A DNA stretch of 64,000 bases from Hoyosella rhizosphaerae (lineage in GTDB: Bacteria > Actinomycetota > Actinomycetes > Mycobacteriales > Mycobacteriaceae): the NCBI RefSeq assembly GCF_014643175.1, contig NZ_BMJH01000001.1, forward strand, positions 186,001 to 250,000, read 5' to 3'. The stretch's first letter is position 1. Every line of letters begins with the position of its first letter. The translations under genes and the position numbers were made by a program. A model generated the notes under the pieces. The model was given only the letters and a program-made list of their open reading frames with translations, ran no database searches and was not told the DNA's origin. Positions 20,601 through 30,359 of the stretch are shown here, piece after piece.

Positions 20601-23600
20601 CGATGCATCTGATCCTGCTGCGCATCTGCGTATCGTCGCTGACGCAGACCTATTCGACCACAGTACGGTCGTGAACCTCGTCCACGGTGTCGTGCGCATG
20701 CTCGACCAGATGGTGCAATCGCCAGCGGGCTCGATCGCCGAGATCACGTTGGGGGAATCTGCGGTCGCGCCGTCGGCGGCACGCAAGTGCGGCGCAGGTG
20801 TGATCGCAGACTTCGTCCGCCAGGCCGAGCTCACTCCCAACGCCATAGCGATTCGGAGCGGAACCACCGCGACGACCTACGCCGAGCTGAATAGACGCGT
20901 TGATCAGCTTGCTTCGCTGCTGCACCAGTCCGGGGCAGGTTCGGAACGCGTTGTTGCGGTGGCTCTCCCGCGATCCACCGACCTGATCGCTGGTGTGCTC
21001 GCTGTTCTTCGAGTCGGAGCCGCCTACCTTCCCCTCGATATCGACTACCCACAGCAACGCTTGGCGTTCATGATCGCGGACACCAATCCGGTGTGTGTTC
21101 TCACCACCAGCGAGCATGCGGACCGGTTGCCGTCCGGCGGTGGGGAACAACTGGTCTTCGTCGACGGCGATATGCCGACGCTAGGTGTTCTCCCGGAACC
21201 GCCCGCGCCTGGTGACGGACTTGCCTACGTCATCCACACCTCAGGATCAACTGGACGTCCCAAGGGTGTTCAGATCACAACTGCGAACCTCGAGGCGTTC
21301 GCCGCAACGGTCACAGGTGATGGGTGGGTTCGTTCAGACGACAGAATCGTCGCCGTCACCACGGTGTCCTTTGATATCGCCGTTCTTGAGTTGTTGTGCC
21401 CGTTGACAATCGGCGCGACTGTGGTGCTCGCGGATCGCACTACGGTTCGAGACCCGGAACTTCTGCTGGCCCTCATCGCGGCGGAACAGGCGACAGTTTT
21501 GCAGGCCACCCCGTCGTTGTGGCGTGGTCTGATCGAGCACAGCGCTGGCGGCGAACTAGGAGGTGTGCGCGCACTCGTTGGCGGTGAAGCGGTCCCCAGC
21601 GATCTTGCTTCTCAACTTGTGGCGAACTGCGCAAGCGCACGCAACGTGTATGGCCCAACCGAAGTCACAGTCTGGGCCACCACATCGATGCTGACCAGCG
21701 GTGCACCCGTCACGATCGGCCAGCCCTGGACGGGCGTCCATGCTCGCGTGCTTGATGCCGACCTGCGCGACGTTCCAGCAGGAGCCGTCGGTGAGCTGTA
21801 TCTGGGTGGCGACCAAGTTGCCCGGGGATACGGCGGCCGATTCGGATTAACGGCGAGCCGGTTTATCGCCGACCTAACGGTGCCTGGTGAGCGGTTGTAT
21901 CGCACGGGTGATCTCGTGCGTGTCCGTGATGGGCAACTGCACTTCGTGCGCCGCGCCGACGACCAGGTCAAGGTACGCGGGTTCAGGATCGAACTGGGGG
22001 AGGTCGAGTCGGCGCTCTCTGCCGCTCCAGGCGTCGCGAGGGCAGTGGCAACCGTCCGCGCCGATTCGCGTGGTGCGGGCCAACTACTGGGCTACGTGGT
22101 TCCAGAAGCGGGTTCCGCGCCAACACCCGATGGTGTGCGGGCCGCGGTCGCCGCTGCGCTTCCCGAATACATGGTGCCCGCGGTCATCACCGTGCTCGAA
22201 GCGTTGCCGACAACGCTCAACGGCAAAATTGACAGGTCGGCGTTGCCCGAGCCAGGCCCAGCCGGTTCCGGCAGACGAGCGACCACGGCGTCCGAGCGAC
22301 TCATGTGCGAGATCACCGATTCCGTGATCGGCAGCCGTGGCGCGGGCCCAGATGACAACTTTTTCGCACTCGGCGGCGACAGCATCTCGTCGATCAGATT
22401 GGTCACCGCAGCAAGGCAACGAGGACTCCAACTGTCCGTTGCCGATGTGTTCGAAATGGCGACCTTGGCTGATCTCGCAGCCGCCGCCGTGCCCGTGTCA
22501 ACAGATACATCTCCGACACTGCAGCGAGTGGATGCCCCCCTCGTCACCCTCGACGAGAGCATGCGACGCCACCTCGACGCAGTGAGTCCGGGCTGGGTCG
22601 AGGCGCTGCCTCTGGGGCCGTTGCAGGAAGGCATGTACTACCAGTCTGTCGTAGACGCCGCGGCCGATGCCTACCACGTCCAACATCGCTTCACCTTTGC
22701 CAGCGACCAACAGGTTTCGGGCGACGCAGTGCAGGCAGCGGCACAGATTCTGGTGCAACGCCACCCGAACTTGCGGGCAGGTTTCACCAATCTCGCTGGT
22801 GGCCAACCGGTTCAGTTCGTGCCCCGCCAAGCGACAGTCCCGTACCGGGAGGTTGAGTATGGCGAAGAGTTCCACAGGCTCGCAGCAGAAGTCGCTGCGG
22901 CGGAGTATGCGGCACCCTTCGACCTCGCTGATCCTCCACTTCTCAGAGTTGCGGTGGTTCGTGGACCCGATGGGCGTTCGGAACTTATCGTCACCCATCA
23001 CCACCTCCTCGCCGATGGATGGTCGCACGGATTGCTCTTCGCCGAACTGTTCGCGCTGTACGAACGTGCCCGCGATGGTGTGGAACTTGAGGCTCTCGAC
23101 CACGTGCTGCCTCAGCCAGCGGACTTCCGTCAGTACCTGCGGTGGGCTGCGAGCGCCGACCGTGCTGCTGCCGAATCTGCGTGGCGAAACTATTTGTCAG
23201 ACTTGGCTTCTCCAACGCTGCTCGCGGGCGAAAGAACTCCCGACAGTCAGGTGAAGGAGAGTCGAATCTCGGAATCCCCTGTTGTCGTATCGGCAGACAC
23301 GACAGCCCAGTTGCGTCGTCTCGCAAGCGACTGCGGGACCACACTGTCGACCGTCGTGGCCACGGCATGGGCGTTGACATTGCGCACGCTGACAGGCAGC
23401 GATGACGTTGTGTTCGGTGCAACCGTGTCAGGTCGACCCGCGGATGTCGAAGGGGCAGACCGGATGATTGGGTTGTTGCTCAACACCCTCCCAATCCGTG
23501 TCAAGGGCAAACCAGGTGAGCGGCTCACAGATCTGCTGCGACGTGTGTTCCAGGAACAAGGCGCACTAACACCACACCAACACTTGGGCCTCGGACACAT

Positions 23601-25809
23601 TCAGCGATCAGCAGGTTATTCAACGCTGTTCGACACCCTGTATGTTTTCCGGAACCTGCCACGCGATGAGGAAGGTAGGTTGTCAGCTTTCGCGACAAGC
23701 GGTGTCACAGCCACCGCGTCAGCTGATGCCACGCATTACGCCATCACCATTGACGTCGACCCTGGTGACAGCGACAGACCACTGCACGTGACGGTCGAAC
23801 ATCGTGACGACCTCATCCCCGCATCAACTGTGGCGCACCTGTGTTCACAGTTCGCCGCGACGCTAAACCGACTAGCCGAGCCCGCAACCGCCCGCGGAGT
23901 AACAGTGGTTGCCGATACCGGGCCTGCGATCGTGCCGTCGGACCTGGACCGCGTGCCTGTGCCTGAACCGGGAGAGCGGGAAGGCAGCGTTGATGCGCTG
24001 CTGCGTGAACGTGCGGGGAGTACGCCGGACCAACTGGCGCTCGTATGCGGTGAGATCCGACTGACGGCAGCCCAACTTGACACCAGGGTTGACCGGTTGG
24101 CCCGGGTGCTGGCATCCGGCGGCATCGGCAGCGGCGATGTTGTGGCAATTAGTTTGCCGCGCACCGCTGATCATGTGGTTGCCATCTTCGCGGTCCTGCG
24201 AACGGGTGCCGCCTACCTGCCACTTGACCCGGCACATCCGGTCGCCCGTCGGCGCGAACTCGTGGCCGATAGCGGGGCGATGTGCTTGATTGAAAGTGGC
24301 ACTCGGGCACCGTTGTTCACCGGCGATACTGCCGAGCCTCAGGTTCGAATTGTCATCGACGACCCGGAGATCACCGAAATACTCGATGGGACTGTTCCTG
24401 CACCCGTCGTGGATTCTCACGCCGTAAGCGGGCCGACCTTCGCCGATCAACCCGCGTACGTGATCTACACGTCCGGCACAACAGGTCGTCCCAAGGGAGT
24501 TGTCGTGGGGCACCGGGGACTGACGGCGATGTACCACAACCACCGCGACGAAATCTTCATCCCCACAGTCCGAACCGCTGCACGGTCACCCCTACGCATT
24601 GCCCATACGGTGTCGTTCTCTTTCGACATGTCGTGGGAAGAGCTGTTGTGGATGCTCGCCGGACATGAAGTCCATGTCATTGACGAGGACGCCAGGCTCG
24701 ATCCTGTCGCGCTCGTGCGGCATTACCGTGAAGTCGGGATCGACGTGGTGAACGTGACCCCGACCTACGCGGCCGAACTGCTCACAGCAGGCCTACTCGA
24801 CGGTGAACGACACCCCGCCCTGGTGATGCTCGGCGGTGAAAGCGTGCCTCAGTCCTTGTGGAGTCGCCTCCGCGAACAAGCCGGGGTAGACGGCTACGAC
24901 CTATATGGGCCCACCGAGTTCACCATCAACGCGCTGGGGTCCGCGGTACGGCGAAGCGACACCCCGTGCCTCGGCCGCCCTGTACGGAACGCGACCGCCC
25001 GGGTGCTCGACAGCGGCTTGCGTGAAGTGCCGGACGGTGCCGCAGGGGAGTTGTACCTCGCCGGTGATGGCATCGCCCACGGTTACCTCGGCAGGCCAGG
25101 TCTGACGGCGGGCGCATTCATAGCTGATCCGTACAACTGCGGTTCTCGCATGTATCGCACGGGCGACTTGGTGCTACGTCGCTGCGACGGCGAGTTGCAA
25201 TACCTCGGGCGTGCCGACCGGCAGGTGAAGATCCGCGGCATTCGAATCGAACTCGGCGAAATTGAAGCCGCACTAACAGCGAGCCCCGGAGTCCAACGTG
25301 CAGCGGTGGACGTGCGCCGGAGCGACTCTGGGGTAACCAAGTTGATTGGTTACGTCGTCACTAGTGCCGGTTATGACCCCGCGACTGTTCGTGCACAGTT
25401 GCGCAGCGAACTACCGGCGCAACTCGTTCCCTCGGTGCTCGTCGAAGTGGCGTCGATACCGCTGACGGTCAACGGGAAACTCGATCGAGCAGCGTTGCCG
25501 GAACCACCCGCAGTGTCGATGACGCGCTCACCCCGGTCCGCGACCGAGCAACGAGTGCTGGCGGTATTTGAACGTGTACTCGACACGACCGGCCTGGACC
25601 CTGATGACGGGTTCTTTGAAGTCGGCGGCGACTCGCTCGCGCTGATGCGACTTGTCGGGGAGCTCAACCGAGAATGCGGACCGCTTGATGTCCGCACAGT
25701 GCTTGCGCACCCGTCGGCCGCAGAACTAGCGGCGCACCTCGATGGCCGTGCAGAACAACAGGTGCTACCACAGCACCTGCCTTCCGAAGAAAGAGGAAAC
25801 AAGGCATGA
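11671..25809 (+). CDS. Four-module siderophore NRPS (C-A-T-E, C-A-T, C-A-T, C-A-T)
   Basis: A 4712-residue assembly line. Domains by approximate residue: C1 25-450 (His-His motif 163), A1 470-975, T1 (Ser1017), E 1065-1520 (His-His 1195; Asn-Tyr-Leu-Gly-Arg-Phe near 1440), C2 1545-1975 (1697), A2 1985-2475, T2 (Ser2520), C3 2570-3020 (2712, with Asp-Ala where Asp-Gly is usual), A3 3035-3525, T3 (Ser3571), C4 3630-4070 (3776), A4 4090-4600, T4 (Ser4655). There is no thioesterase. Specificity positions read by eye: A1 DADDIGLVD, A2 DVAEYGTVD, A3 DILQLGVVW (glycine type), A4 DMENMGLIN (close to the N5-hydroxyornithine code of coelichelin synthetase). C1 likely accepts 2,3-dihydroxybenzoate from the carrier protein at 28953. 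Predicted chain: DHB-(D-X1)-X2-Gly-hydroxyornithine, X1 probably basic. Heterobactin is the nearest known type. Confidence 0.95.
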   Translation: MTSTAVGSVTDTANNDVESAEVTDSTLRPLTGAQRGIWHAQQLDPESDRYLVGEVLEITGSEPIDVTVLTKAIKRTVAEAETMRLRFVDTSDGPRQFVSHIGVSAEIVDLRAHSNPTEIAHAEVENHRRSAAEHCRHMVDRQLYTYLLIRLSDCEVWCVQLYHHLIVDGYSAALLSRRVAAHYTGLVRNTPVPTAPFGTIAELVADDETYRASEQFERDREYWRGVLTPLPPMERRTVPLGGQVEATVQARTILPGEFLDDLRQQAQHLGVTWADMLIAGYAAFLHRLLGVSDVVIALPLMARSGRLALTTPAMVVNVLPLRVTVRSDDELGHLAQRVAGALRDMRAHQRYRGEDLIREFPGCGALLHGVGVNLKAFDMALDFAGARGVLRNVAGGPPEDFGLTVTPGADRTVQLGFEADARTNDAVAVQWRMDALTQIVRTLTANATKVGALPLMSAEETDRVLHARASAPVARPAELLPDVFDQLVAQQPQRTLLSSGDEQFTAAELGARVYQLARYLRSQGVGRETIVGIALPRNADLVIAVLAILRAGGAYLPLDLEQPTARLRDITVDAQPSVIIANNELAELAGTAVLVDIDAPDTRSAVSAMPSNVPTGDEWGAASDQLAYVIYTSGSTGKPKGVLGHHGGLAALLAGHRGGLYAETVQRCGGRPLRTAHTASFAFDASIDQLLWLFDGHHVHVYGPELQRDAAALIAAFRDDSIDVIDTTPSMAGALMECGLADRPPALLILGGEASPPGLWQRLIDANIPVADLYGPTEATVDAIGSLRPGAEPRIGCPLPGTGAYLLDADLSVVPDGQTGELYLAGPNIARGYLGRAALTADRFVADPFGKPGSRMYRTGDLARWIPGEGYEYLGRADQQVKVRGYRIELGEVEAALTRLPGVRAAAATVRNEPRILVGYVVPDPGANLPDTVRLRAMLAETVPDHLVPSSLVVIDELPMTDNGKADRSALPAPLVGASGPQASTAAELALCEVVAEVLNSGTVGVDDDFFSAGGDSISAITVSSRLRSRGYVLQPKQLLTQRPLGTIAATLTARDASDAVTAASDGTGEVPEPPIVQALLRRNAKLAAIAGYVQWTSLRVDSGLSADVLRAGLTAVVQHHDALRLVKTEDALVIPESSSAVVAVAERILDDENQIAQIAADEAALVDVIGGPLVRAVLVQVPNDECSHIVIVAHHLVIDGVSWRILLTDLYKACAATQQTPRLDPVPASWRRHAQLLHEQGRSGARRTELPYWTSTLEAATPLLGTRRLDPAIDTAATANRSTTIASTGVTSALLTTLADAYRVRADEVLLAAWLLTLRSWQQERTQERRLDHCAVDHCAVTVEGHGREMDETGLDLTRTIGWFTSEFPVRLPMHAINNPQALDDALAGGTAAGQLLRAVKEARRRVPGSGVGFGVLRWLDPESAPALSALPEPEVLINYLGRFTDAPGPGWHLPDEDAFAVIEPAGKALTEVLALNAFIREQGGNPQLAVEWTAASRIVDDSALAALQNHWQNALEALAAHAYLAPGGLTPIDCPLVTIDQPTIDLFEASHGPLADVLPLSPLQEGLLYHALRDGDDDAYTLTARLDLTGSLDKDRLTAAFDRVVARHRNLGAAFHYAELPYPVQVIPRTVTVPWRYEDVSALPPSVAERVAARLETEAASHVFDVETLPLLRALLIRMPGSEDQCEHRLILNAHHLLTDGWSTPIVLRELLALYHGDDAALATPGYYGDYLAWRGEQDFEVALESWRTRLAGLAGPTMIGRRVGAGATAEQRIELAPNTVNSLETLGRSAGLTQNTIVQGAWAMVLAEHVGSDDVVFGAIVSGRPADLRGVESTVGLFSNAVPVRVHLDQAVPLCEQLATLQHTRLEQQEHEHVSLAEIERAAGLGQLFDTLMVFENFPGAGVRQPESHEVRVSRFVNRSLTHYPVTLVAPPADHLELLLAYDTERMPEGLAQRFASRLAEILTALAANPAVTPGELIHIDGITAGYTVADWMETVAAQHGDRPALAYGDETLSYLELHARANRLARWLVDQGVGPESVVPIAVGRSTQFVIAVCAISKAGAAFLPLDPQLPTQRIDAMLAVTAPSVVLTAAEIDNVELNDYSADPITDNERRAPIRPTNTAYVMFTSGSTGEPKGVAVSHEAIVQRMRWVQRAGLYTADDIVLFKSALNFDVVVAEIFGALLAGAKLVIARDGAHWDPAALVDLIRAHSITTAEFVPSMLALFSEEIEPGSVPSLRRVYSGGEALSPALAQRVAATTGARVFNTYGPTEAAVDVTCREVSGLDTPVVPLGLPAPGMRMYVLDDAFQQVTPGVAGELYLSGNQLARGYVARSATTAERFVADPFERGKRMYRTGDRVTWTAAGELEYVGRADFQVKLRGQRIEPAEIELALLTEEAVAQSVAIPREDVPGDQRLVAYVVLHTGMSTSSEVLRERVRATLPEFMVPSTVMILESMPLTVSGKIDRSALPVPTHVSYAPLEVSLDDEPAIAAVCTAMAEVLTAAHVGPDDDFFALGGHSLSAVRLIGALRRLGHTAVVDDVFEAPSPRQLARRMSGAAPLEAPLPEHRMADSVEARDVLSPAQERLWFLHRLEGPSTTYDIPVLWRLTGDLDSAALAAAWRDVLSKHPMLRTIYPEDETGAPTLSTVEPGSVESSSVPALRIRSIEPDVETVDAAIASCLAQAVDLAREMPARATLLATNPGEHVLVIVVHHIAVDAGSIATLCTDLAASYNARTAGETPQWSAIAPDYRLYATREQSRIEAGSYRTQVEYWRTTLAGLPAELDLPTDRPRPTRPRYRGTAVSIPLSGHTRAAIGALCGEYAVTPLMVLQAAVAATWQAFGAGTDIPLGSLVEHRAGGLQPGSGPDFTGTVGYFVNTLVVRCDLSGRPSVAELLHRVRSAALGALANQDVPFEQVVEAISPPRSLARHPLFQTLVAHEQPEPALPFHGLATEPVVPPVAASRFDVAVWLADSHESTDASDPAAHLRIVADADLFDHSTVVNLVHGVVRMLDQMVQSPAGSIAEITLGESAVAPSAARKCGAGVIADFVRQAELTPNAIAIRSGTTATTYAELNRRVDQLASLLHQSGAGSERVVAVALPRSTDLIAGVLAVLRVGAAYLPLDIDYPQQRLAFMIADTNPVCVLTTSEHADRLPSGGGEQLVFVDGDMPTLGVLPEPPAPGDGLAYVIHTSGSTGRPKGVQITTANLEAFAATVTGDGWVRSDDRIVAVTTVSFDIAVLELLCPLTIGATVVLADRTTVRDPELLLALIAAEQATVLQATPSLWRGLIEHSAGGELGGVRALVGGEAVPSDLASQLVANCASARNVYGPTEVTVWATTSMLTSGAPVTIGQPWTGVHARVLDADLRDVPAGAVGELYLGGDQVARGYGGRFGLTASRFIADLTVPGERLYRTGDLVRVRDGQLHFVRRADDQVKVRGFRIELGEVESALSAAPGVARAVATVRADSRGAGQLLGYVVPEAGSAPTPDGVRAAVAAALPEYMVPAVITVLEALPTTLNGKIDRSALPEPGPAGSGRRATTASERLMCEITDSVIGSRGAGPDDNFFALGGDSISSIRLVTAARQRGLQLSVADVFEMATLADLAAAAVPVSTDTSPTLQRVDAPLVTLDESMRRHLDAVSPGWVEALPLGPLQEGMYYQSVVDAAADAYHVQHRFTFASDQQVSGDAVQAAAQILVQRHPNLRAGFTNLAGGQPVQFVPRQATVPYREVEYGEEFHRLAAEVAAAEYAAPFDLADPPLLRVAVVRGPDGRSELIVTHHHLLADGWSHGLLFAELFALYERARDGVELEALDHVLPQPADFRQYLRWAASADRAAAESAWRNYLSDLASPTLLAGERTPDSQVKESRISESPVVVSADTTAQLRRLASDCGTTLSTVVATAWALTLRTLTGSDDVVFGATVSGRPADVEGADRMIGLLLNTLPIRVKGKPGERLTDLLRRVFQEQGALTPHQHLGLGHIQRSAGYSTLFDTLYVFRNLPRDEEGRLSAFATSGVTATASADATHYAITIDVDPGDSDRPLHVTVEHRDDLIPASTVAHLCSQFAATLNRLAEPATARGVTVVADTGPAIVPSDLDRVPVPEPGEREGSVDALLRERAGSTPDQLALVCGEIRLTAAQLDTRVDRLARVLASGGIGSGDVVAISLPRTADHVVAIFAVLRTGAAYLPLDPAHPVARRRELVADSGAMCLIESGTRAPLFTGDTAEPQVRIVIDDPEITEILDGTVPAPVVDSHAVSGPTFADQPAYVIYTSGTTGRPKGVVVGHRGLTAMYHNHRDEIFIPTVRTAARSPLRIAHTVSFSFDMSWEELLWMLAGHEVHVIDEDARLDPVALVRHYREVGIDVVNVTPTYAAELLTAGLLDGERHPALVMLGGESVPQSLWSRLREQAGVDGYDLYGPTEFTINALGSAVRRSDTPCLGRPVRNATARVLDSGLREVPDGAAGELYLAGDGIAHGYLGRPGLTAGAFIADPYNCGSRMYRTGDLVLRRCDGELQYLGRADRQVKIRGIRIELGEIEAALTASPGVQRAAVDVRRSDSGVTKLIGYVVTSAGYDPATVRAQLRSELPAQLVPSVLVEVASIPLTVNGKLDRAALPEPPAVSMTRSPRSATEQRVLAVFERVLDTTGLDPDDGFFEVGGDSLALMRLVGELNRECGPLDVRTVLAHPSAAELAAHLDGRAEQQVLPQHLPSEERGNKA

Positions 25810-26825
25810 AAACCACCAACTGGGGCCGAGTGCGGCGTCCGTTGCGGCAGACCGCGGTCGCCGCAGCCACGCTCGCCGTTGTATTCACAGGGGCGGCGTG
25901 CGGTGCCGACAGTGACACAGAATCAGGCGCAAATTCGGCAGAGACGCGCACCGTCGAAACCGAGCAGGGACCGATCACGGTCCCAGCCGATCCGCAGCGC
26001 GTAGTTGTTCTCAACGGCAGCCTCGCAGGCTACCTGTTCGACCTCGACGTTCCCGTGGTCGCGGCAGACACCCGCATGATCGGTGTGAACACCGACGGCG
26101 GCGAATTCCCACCATCACTTGAAGAGTCGGCCACCGACCAGGGCACCGAAGTCCTTCCGGCTGCATCCGAAATCCCCGTCGAAGTTGTCGCAAGCTACGA
26201 CCCCGACTTGATCATCGGTGGTGGCCAAGGATTCACAGGCGTCCTCTCAGAGCAGGCGTACGACCAGCTCGCAGAAATCGCACCCACCGTCCTCGTTCCT
26301 GCCTCAGCTGCTGACTGGCAAGAACAACTGGGATTTGTGGCCAACGCAGTGGGCCGATCTGACCAGGTCGACACCATCATGGACAGCTACCGCGACCGGA
26401 TCAACGAAGTCGCATCCGCTATCACACCCCCCGATGGTCAGGTTGCATACATTCTCACCACCTCGGACCCGAGCACGGTGACAATGATTTCAGCCACTGC
26501 GGCACTGCCAGAAATGATGAACGAAATTGGTTTCGAAGCAGACGCTGACGTATGGGACAAAGCAGGAAACCCAGAGCTATATGGCACGGGTGACAGCTTC
26601 CAGTTCAGCCTAGAACGGCTCGAACAAGCTGCGGACGCACCAGTAGTTTTTGTCATCGCACTTGATGGCGGCCGCACCGCTGAGGAACTCGCCGATGACC
26701 CGATCTACGCACGCCTACCTGCGTTCCAGAACGGCAACGTATACGACCTGCCCGCAACAAGTTTCCGGCCTGACTACCGTCTCGCCATCGACACACTCGA
26801 CATCGTTGAGGCGCAGTTCGGATGA
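25806..26825 (+). CDS. Siderophore-binding lipoprotein (FepB-like)
   Basis: A 339-residue extracytoplasmic binding protein for ABC import of a ferric siderophore. The N-terminus has an Arg-rich leader, a hydrophobic helix and the lipobox Thr-Gly-Ala-Ala-Cys near residue 34, followed by a flexible acidic linker. The body shows the PF01497 landmarks Pro-Gln-Arg-Val-Val-Val-Leu and Tyr-Asp-Pro-Asp-Leu-Ile-Ile-Gly-Gly. Its ATG overlaps the NRPS stop by 4 bases. No permease or ATPase follows, so it may share the importer encoded at 9135-11047. Confidence 0.93.
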   Translation: MKTTNWGRVRRPLRQTAVAAATLAVVFTGAACGADSDTESGANSAETRTVETEQGPITVPADPQRVVVLNGSLAGYLFDLDVPVVAADTRMIGVNTDGGEFPPSLEESATDQGTEVLPAASEIPVEVVASYDPDLIIGGGQGFTGVLSEQAYDQLAEIAPTVLVPASAADWQEQLGFVANAVGRSDQVDTIMDSYRDRINEVASAITPPDGQVAYILTTSDPSTVTMISATAALPEMMNEIGFEADADVWDKAGNPELYGTGDSFQFSLERLEQAADAPVVFVIALDGGRTAEELADDPIYARLPAFQNGNVYDLPATSFRPDYRLAIDTLDIVEAQFG

Positions 26826-28093
26826 TCCGTCGCCTGTTCGTCGATCTGTCCCCGCTGCGGGACAGCCGCCCATTCCGGTATGCCTTCACCGCGCGGCTCG
26901 TGTCGCTGCTCGGAATTGGTTTGCTCCTCGTAGCACTTCCGATGCAGGTCTATCAGCTCACCGGGTCGAGCCTCCACGTTGCAGCAGTATCAGCAACGAT
27001 GGCGGTGGCACTGTGCGTCGGCAGCCTAAGCGGAGGACTGATTGCCGACCGGGCTGATCGGAGTCGCACAATCCAGTGGGCTCGCGCCATCGCGGGTCTG
27101 GGGTTCGTGGTTTTGGGTGTCAACGCGCTCATGCCCGAACCCCAACTGTGGGTGATCTATATCGTCGCCGTGGTGGACGGGGCCGCAGGTGGGGTGAGCG
27201 GCTCCGCACTGATGGCACTCATGCCTTCGCTTGTGGGGCGCGACCGGTTGGCCGCAGCTGGCGCACTCGTTGCGCTCACCACTGATTTAGGCCTGATGAT
27301 TACGCCCGCGATTGCGGGAATCGTGATCGCGGAAAGTGGCGTCGCCACCACGTACTTCGCTGCCGCTGCCGCCACAGGGCTGACGGTGTTGCTGTTTCAA
27401 GGCGTCGGCCCCGCTCCACCACCCGGTGGGGGAGCAACTCAACCACTGCAGGCGCTGCGCGAGGCATTGCACTACGCGGCGCAACACCAGATTCTGCGTG
27501 CTGTACTTCTCACCGGACTTCTCGCGATGGTGATCAGCGGCCCGCTCGTCTTGCTTCCCGCATTCGTTGACATCGAATTGGAGGCGGGACCACGCGTGCT
27601 CGGCGTTCTCTACGCGGCACCAGCCGTTGGAGCGGTGCTCGGGTCTCTGCTCAGCGGCTGGACGGGGCGCACCCAACGTGCGGGGCTGTGGCTGCTTATC
27701 GCTGTAGCGGCGATGCCGTTTGGTGTACTTGTATTCGGCTTCGCCAAAACAGCGGTGGTCGCGTTCCTTGGGCTAGCTGCATACGGTCTGGCCAGCGCTA
27801 TCCAAGAGATCTTGCAGTATGCGGTATTCCAAAGGAATGCAGCTGAAGAAATGCGGGGACGCGTCTCCAGTCTCCTCATGGTTCAAGGCGTGGCTGGCGC
27901 TGCCGTAGGCTCCCTCGTCGCCGGCACACTCGGCACCGTGTTCGCACCAGGAACTGCGCTGCTCGTCTACGGCCTTTTCGGTTCGGTGCTGGGGTTGGCC
28001 CTTCTCATATCGATGCGCAATCTCCGCGCGGTCGGCGCCCTCACCGGAGACGAAACAGTATCTGCATCAACCACCAGGAGCACTCAAGAATGA
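26822..28093 (+). CDS. MFS siderophore exporter (EntS-like)
   Basis: A 423-residue major facilitator with about twelve hydrophobic helices and the MFS loop Gly-Gly-Leu-Ile-Ala-Asp-Arg-Ala-Asp-Arg between helices 2 and 3. The N-terminus (Leu-Phe-Val-Asp-Leu-Ser-Pro-Leu-Arg-Asp-Ser-Arg-Pro-Phe-Arg) is typical of EntS-type enterobactin exporters and of their actinobacterial relatives. It would move the finished siderophore out across the cytoplasmic membrane. Its start overlaps the binding-protein stop, and its stop overlaps the next start, each by 4 bases. Confidence 0.92.
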   Translation: MIRRLFVDLSPLRDSRPFRYAFTARLVSLLGIGLLLVALPMQVYQLTGSSLHVAAVSATMAVALCVGSLSGGLIADRADRSRTIQWARAIAGLGFVVLGVNALMPEPQLWVIYIVAVVDGAAGGVSGSALMALMPSLVGRDRLAAAGALVALTTDLGLMITPAIAGIVIAESGVATTYFAAAAATGLTVLLFQGVGPAPPPGGGATQPLQALREALHYAAQHQILRAVLLTGLLAMVISGPLVLLPAFVDIELEAGPRVLGVLYAAPAVGAVLGSLLSGWTGRTQRAGLWLLIAVAAMPFGVLVFGFAKTAVVAFLGLAAYGLASAIQEILQYAVFQRNAAEEMRGRVSSLLMVQGVAGAAVGSLVAGTLGTVFAPGTALLVYGLFGSVLGLALLISMRNLRAVGALTGDETVSASTTRSTQE

Positions 28094-28926
28094 ACCTAGC
28101 CATGTATCACGAGCGCCTCGCCGAGGTCCTCGCCAGCACACACTCAGACAAGGTGCCCTATCCCATCGGGTTGCGCGAACTCGAAGTAGTGCGAAGGGCT
28201 CCGGTGGGATCCGGGCTTGTCCGGATCACCTTTGGCGGTCCAGAGCTCGAAGGTTTCGTCTCCCATGTGGCCGATGAGCACCTTCGGTTGATCTTCCCCG
28301 ATGACACAGGCGCGCTGAACCTTCCCGAACGTGACGGACTCTCACTGCGGTGGACAGCGCCACGACCCATCTCGCGCGAATACTCTGTTCGACGCTTCGA
28401 CCGCGATGCCAACGAACTCGACATTGAGTTCGTTCTTCACCCCGGCGGGTTGGCGTCCGAGTGGGCAGCCACAGTGCAACCGGGTGAGCGCATACACATC
28501 GCTGGCCCTCCCGGAGGCGTTGTAGTGCCGGATAGTTATGACCGCTACCTCCTCGCTGGCGATATCACTGCGTTGCCTGCGATTGCTCGGTGGCTCGAAA
28601 TGCTGCCCAGAAGTGCACGCGGCTGGGCTGTCATCGAAGTTGCTGACGCCAGCGAAGAAGTCACGCTCGATGCTCCAGAAGGTGTGGTCGTGCAATGGCT
28701 GCACCGCGGTGACGCGGCCCCCGGAACCACAGACTTGCTGGAGGTTGCCGTACGAGCTATCGACTTGCCCGCCGGAGAACGTGTCTACATCTGGATCTCA
28801 GGTGAAGCAGGCTCAATTAAGCCACTGCGTCGATGGGTGCGGGCCGAAGCGAAGTCCGCGCGCGGCGACCACCTCATCACCGGGTACTGGAAACGCGGCG
28901 TCACCGACTTCGATGATCACGACTAG
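28090..28926 (+). CDS. Siderophore-interacting protein (ferric-siderophore reductase)
   Basis: A 278-residue flavoprotein of the SIP/ViuB family that reduces ferric siderophore in the cytoplasm to release iron. Seen: the FAD-binding motif Arg-Glu-Tyr-Ser-Val-Arg near residue 96, a Gly-Gly-Leu-Ala-Ser-Glu-Trp segment, the Leu-Ala-Gly-Asp-Ile-Thr-Ala-Leu-Pro-Ala-Ile motif near 155, and the C-terminal Gly-Glu-Ala-Gly-Ser-Ile-Lys with Gly-Tyr-Trp-Lys-Arg-Gly. It belongs to the NRPS operon. A second member of the family is encoded at 40191-41000. Confidence 0.94.
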   Translation: MNLAMYHERLAEVLASTHSDKVPYPIGLRELEVVRRAPVGSGLVRITFGGPELEGFVSHVADEHLRLIFPDDTGALNLPERDGLSLRWTAPRPISREYSVRRFDRDANELDIEFVLHPGGLASEWAATVQPGERIHIAGPPGGVVVPDSYDRYLLAGDITALPAIARWLEMLPRSARGWAVIEVADASEEVTLDAPEGVVVQWLHRGDAAPGTTDLLEVAVRAIDLPAGERVYIWISGEAGSIKPLRRWVRAEAKSARGDHLITGYWKRGVTDFDDHD

Positions 28927-28952
28927 ACCACAACCGACCACGGAGAACTCAC

Positions 28953-29198
28953 ATGACAGTTGCTCACGAATACAACAGGCAAGACGCCCTCAATGACATC
29001 GCGCACGTATTGGGGATGCCCCCTGCGGATCTGCCCGACGGAGTCAACCTGTCGGACGCCGGAATGGACTCGCTCCGCACCATGGCGCTCGTAGAAAAGT
29101 GGCGAGAAGCAGGGTTCGAACACATCGATTTTGTCACTCTGGCAACAGATCCCACGCTCGACTCGTGGCTCGCCGCGCTTTTTGAACCAGCAGCCTAG
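28953..29198 (+). CDS. Freestanding aryl/peptidyl carrier protein
   Basis: An 81-residue acyl-carrier-type protein with the 4'-phosphopantetheine attachment site Asp-Ala-Gly-Met-Asp-Ser-Leu (Ser at about residue 47). Size and motif match the aryl carrier domains fused to EntB in other systems (there Asp-Ser-Leu/Ile). Because the isochorismatase here lacks its carrier domain, this protein most likely receives 2,3-dihydroxybenzoate from the EntE-like ligase and presents it to the first NRPS condensation domain. Last gene of the operon, 26 bases after the SIP gene. Confidence 0.9.
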   Translation: MTVAHEYNRQDALNDIAHVLGMPPADLPDGVNLSDAGMDSLRTMALVEKWREAGFEHIDFVTLATDPTLDSWLAALFEPAA

Positions 29199-29258
29199 TT
29201 AGTCGGTGTCCTCCCGTAGTCTTCATATACCGCACCGGCCGGATTGAGGAGAGCACCC

Positions 29259-29636
29259 ATGACATCTGATCTCGACCATTTCGGGCAAGCAAAATATGTG
29301 TCCTTGACGACTTTCCGGAAGGACGGGACACCCGTAGCTACACCTGTGTGGGTTGCCTCCGATGGTGACCGACTCCTGGTGTGGACTGTGACGGACTCGT
29401 GGAAGGTAAAGCGCGTCCGAAAAAACCCCAAAGTCACAATCCAACAGTGCGACATGCGGGGGAATGCGTCGGGGCCGGTCGTCGAAGGGCACGCGGAGGT
29501 CCTTGATGACGACGGCACCGCGTTGGTTCGGAAAGCAATCAAACGGAAATACGGAATCACGGGGACTGTGGCGATCAACGCCAGCCTGTTACGTCGAGGC
29601 AAGCGCGGCACAATTGGACTCGCGGTGACTGTGTAG
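29259..29636 (+). CDS. PPOX-class F420-dependent oxidoreductase
   Basis: A 125-residue split-beta-barrel flavin/deazaflavin protein related to the Rv1155/Rv0121c-type proteins of mycobacteria. The start at 29259 has GAGGAGA six bases upstream; the upstream TTG at 29244 lies inside that site. Seen: Tyr-Val-Ser-Leu-Thr-Thr-Phe-Arg-Lys-Asp-Gly-Thr-Pro-Val-Ala-Thr-Pro-Val-Trp near the N-terminus, Ser-Trp-Lys-Val-Lys-Arg-Val-Arg-Lys-Asn-Pro in the middle. It probably uses F420, heme or FMN; substrate unknown. It stands 60 bases after the carrier protein and may be read through with the siderophore operon. Confidence 0.85.
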   Translation: MTSDLDHFGQAKYVSLTTFRKDGTPVATPVWVASDGDRLLVWTVTDSWKVKRVRKNPKVTIQQCDMRGNASGPVVEGHAEVLDDDGTALVRKAIKRKYGITGTVAINASLLRRGKRGTIGLAVTV

Positions 29637-29661
29637 GCGATGAGGTGTAATTCGCGCAGCG

Positions 29662-30339
29662 GTGGCGAAGCCGAGCAACATCGGAAACGATGGGTCTGTG
29701 CAACTCGGTGAAGTAACGGGATTTGTCGCACTGGGCCTTATGGCAGGTGCGGCGATCGGATTAGTCTGCCAGGCCATCGTCCGAGCGATGCGGTGGCGAC
29801 GAGGAATTGCAAGCGCACTCGGGGTGGCCGGTGTATTCCTCCTCGTCGCGGTACTTGCAGCGGTGTGGGACCCGAGCGGCGCCCTCGCCCTGGGGCTCGG
29901 CGCTGCACTCACCACTCCGATATTTGCGACCATCACGAGGCCTCCGCTGCAGATCAATGTTGCAGAGGAAAAGCCGTGGCAATCAAGAGTGGTTGCCACG
30001 ACACTGGCCTCAGGTGCCGCATTCGGGCTCGGCCTTGTTGCGTGGGGGCGTGGTTCGTTAGGCGAAACGATGTTCGCCGTTGTGCTGGGGCTCATTGTCG
30101 GGGGGTGCATTAGTGCCGTCGCCGTAGTGTTGGGCAACATTGCGTTGCGCCTGCGCCCCGATGATGCTGTTGCCTTTGCGTTAGCACTCGCCGTTGCTAC
30201 CGAAGCAGTACTTCTGGGGCTAGCTATCTGGTTGCCAACAGGGGATTGGATCGCGGTTGTTGCCCTTGCCTCCGGAATCGTTGCGTTCGCCTGCGGAATT
30301 CGTTTCCACCCATCGGACCTGCGGCAGCGCCGTGCGTGA
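29662..30339 (+). CDS. Polytopic membrane protein of unknown function
   Basis: A 225-residue protein starting at GTG 29662 (a second GTG at 29698 is possible). It shows about six hydrophobic segments rich in Ala, Gly, Val and Leu, separated by short basic loops. I do not recognise a family. It lies 25 bases after the PPOX-type gene and may be co-transcribed with it, and it converges on the SbtA-like gene with a gap of only 20 bases. Confidence 0.6.
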   Translation: MAKPSNIGNDGSVQLGEVTGFVALGLMAGAAIGLVCQAIVRAMRWRRGIASALGVAGVFLLVAVLAAVWDPSGALALGLGAALTTPIFATITRPPLQINVAEEKPWQSRVVATTLASGAAFGLGLVAWGRGSLGETMFAVVLGLIVGGCISAVAVVLGNIALRLRPDDAVAFALALAVATEAVLLGLAIWLPTGDWIAVVALASGIVAFACGIRFHPSDLRQRRA

Positions 30340-30359
30340 CACAGGTCCATGATGGTTGG

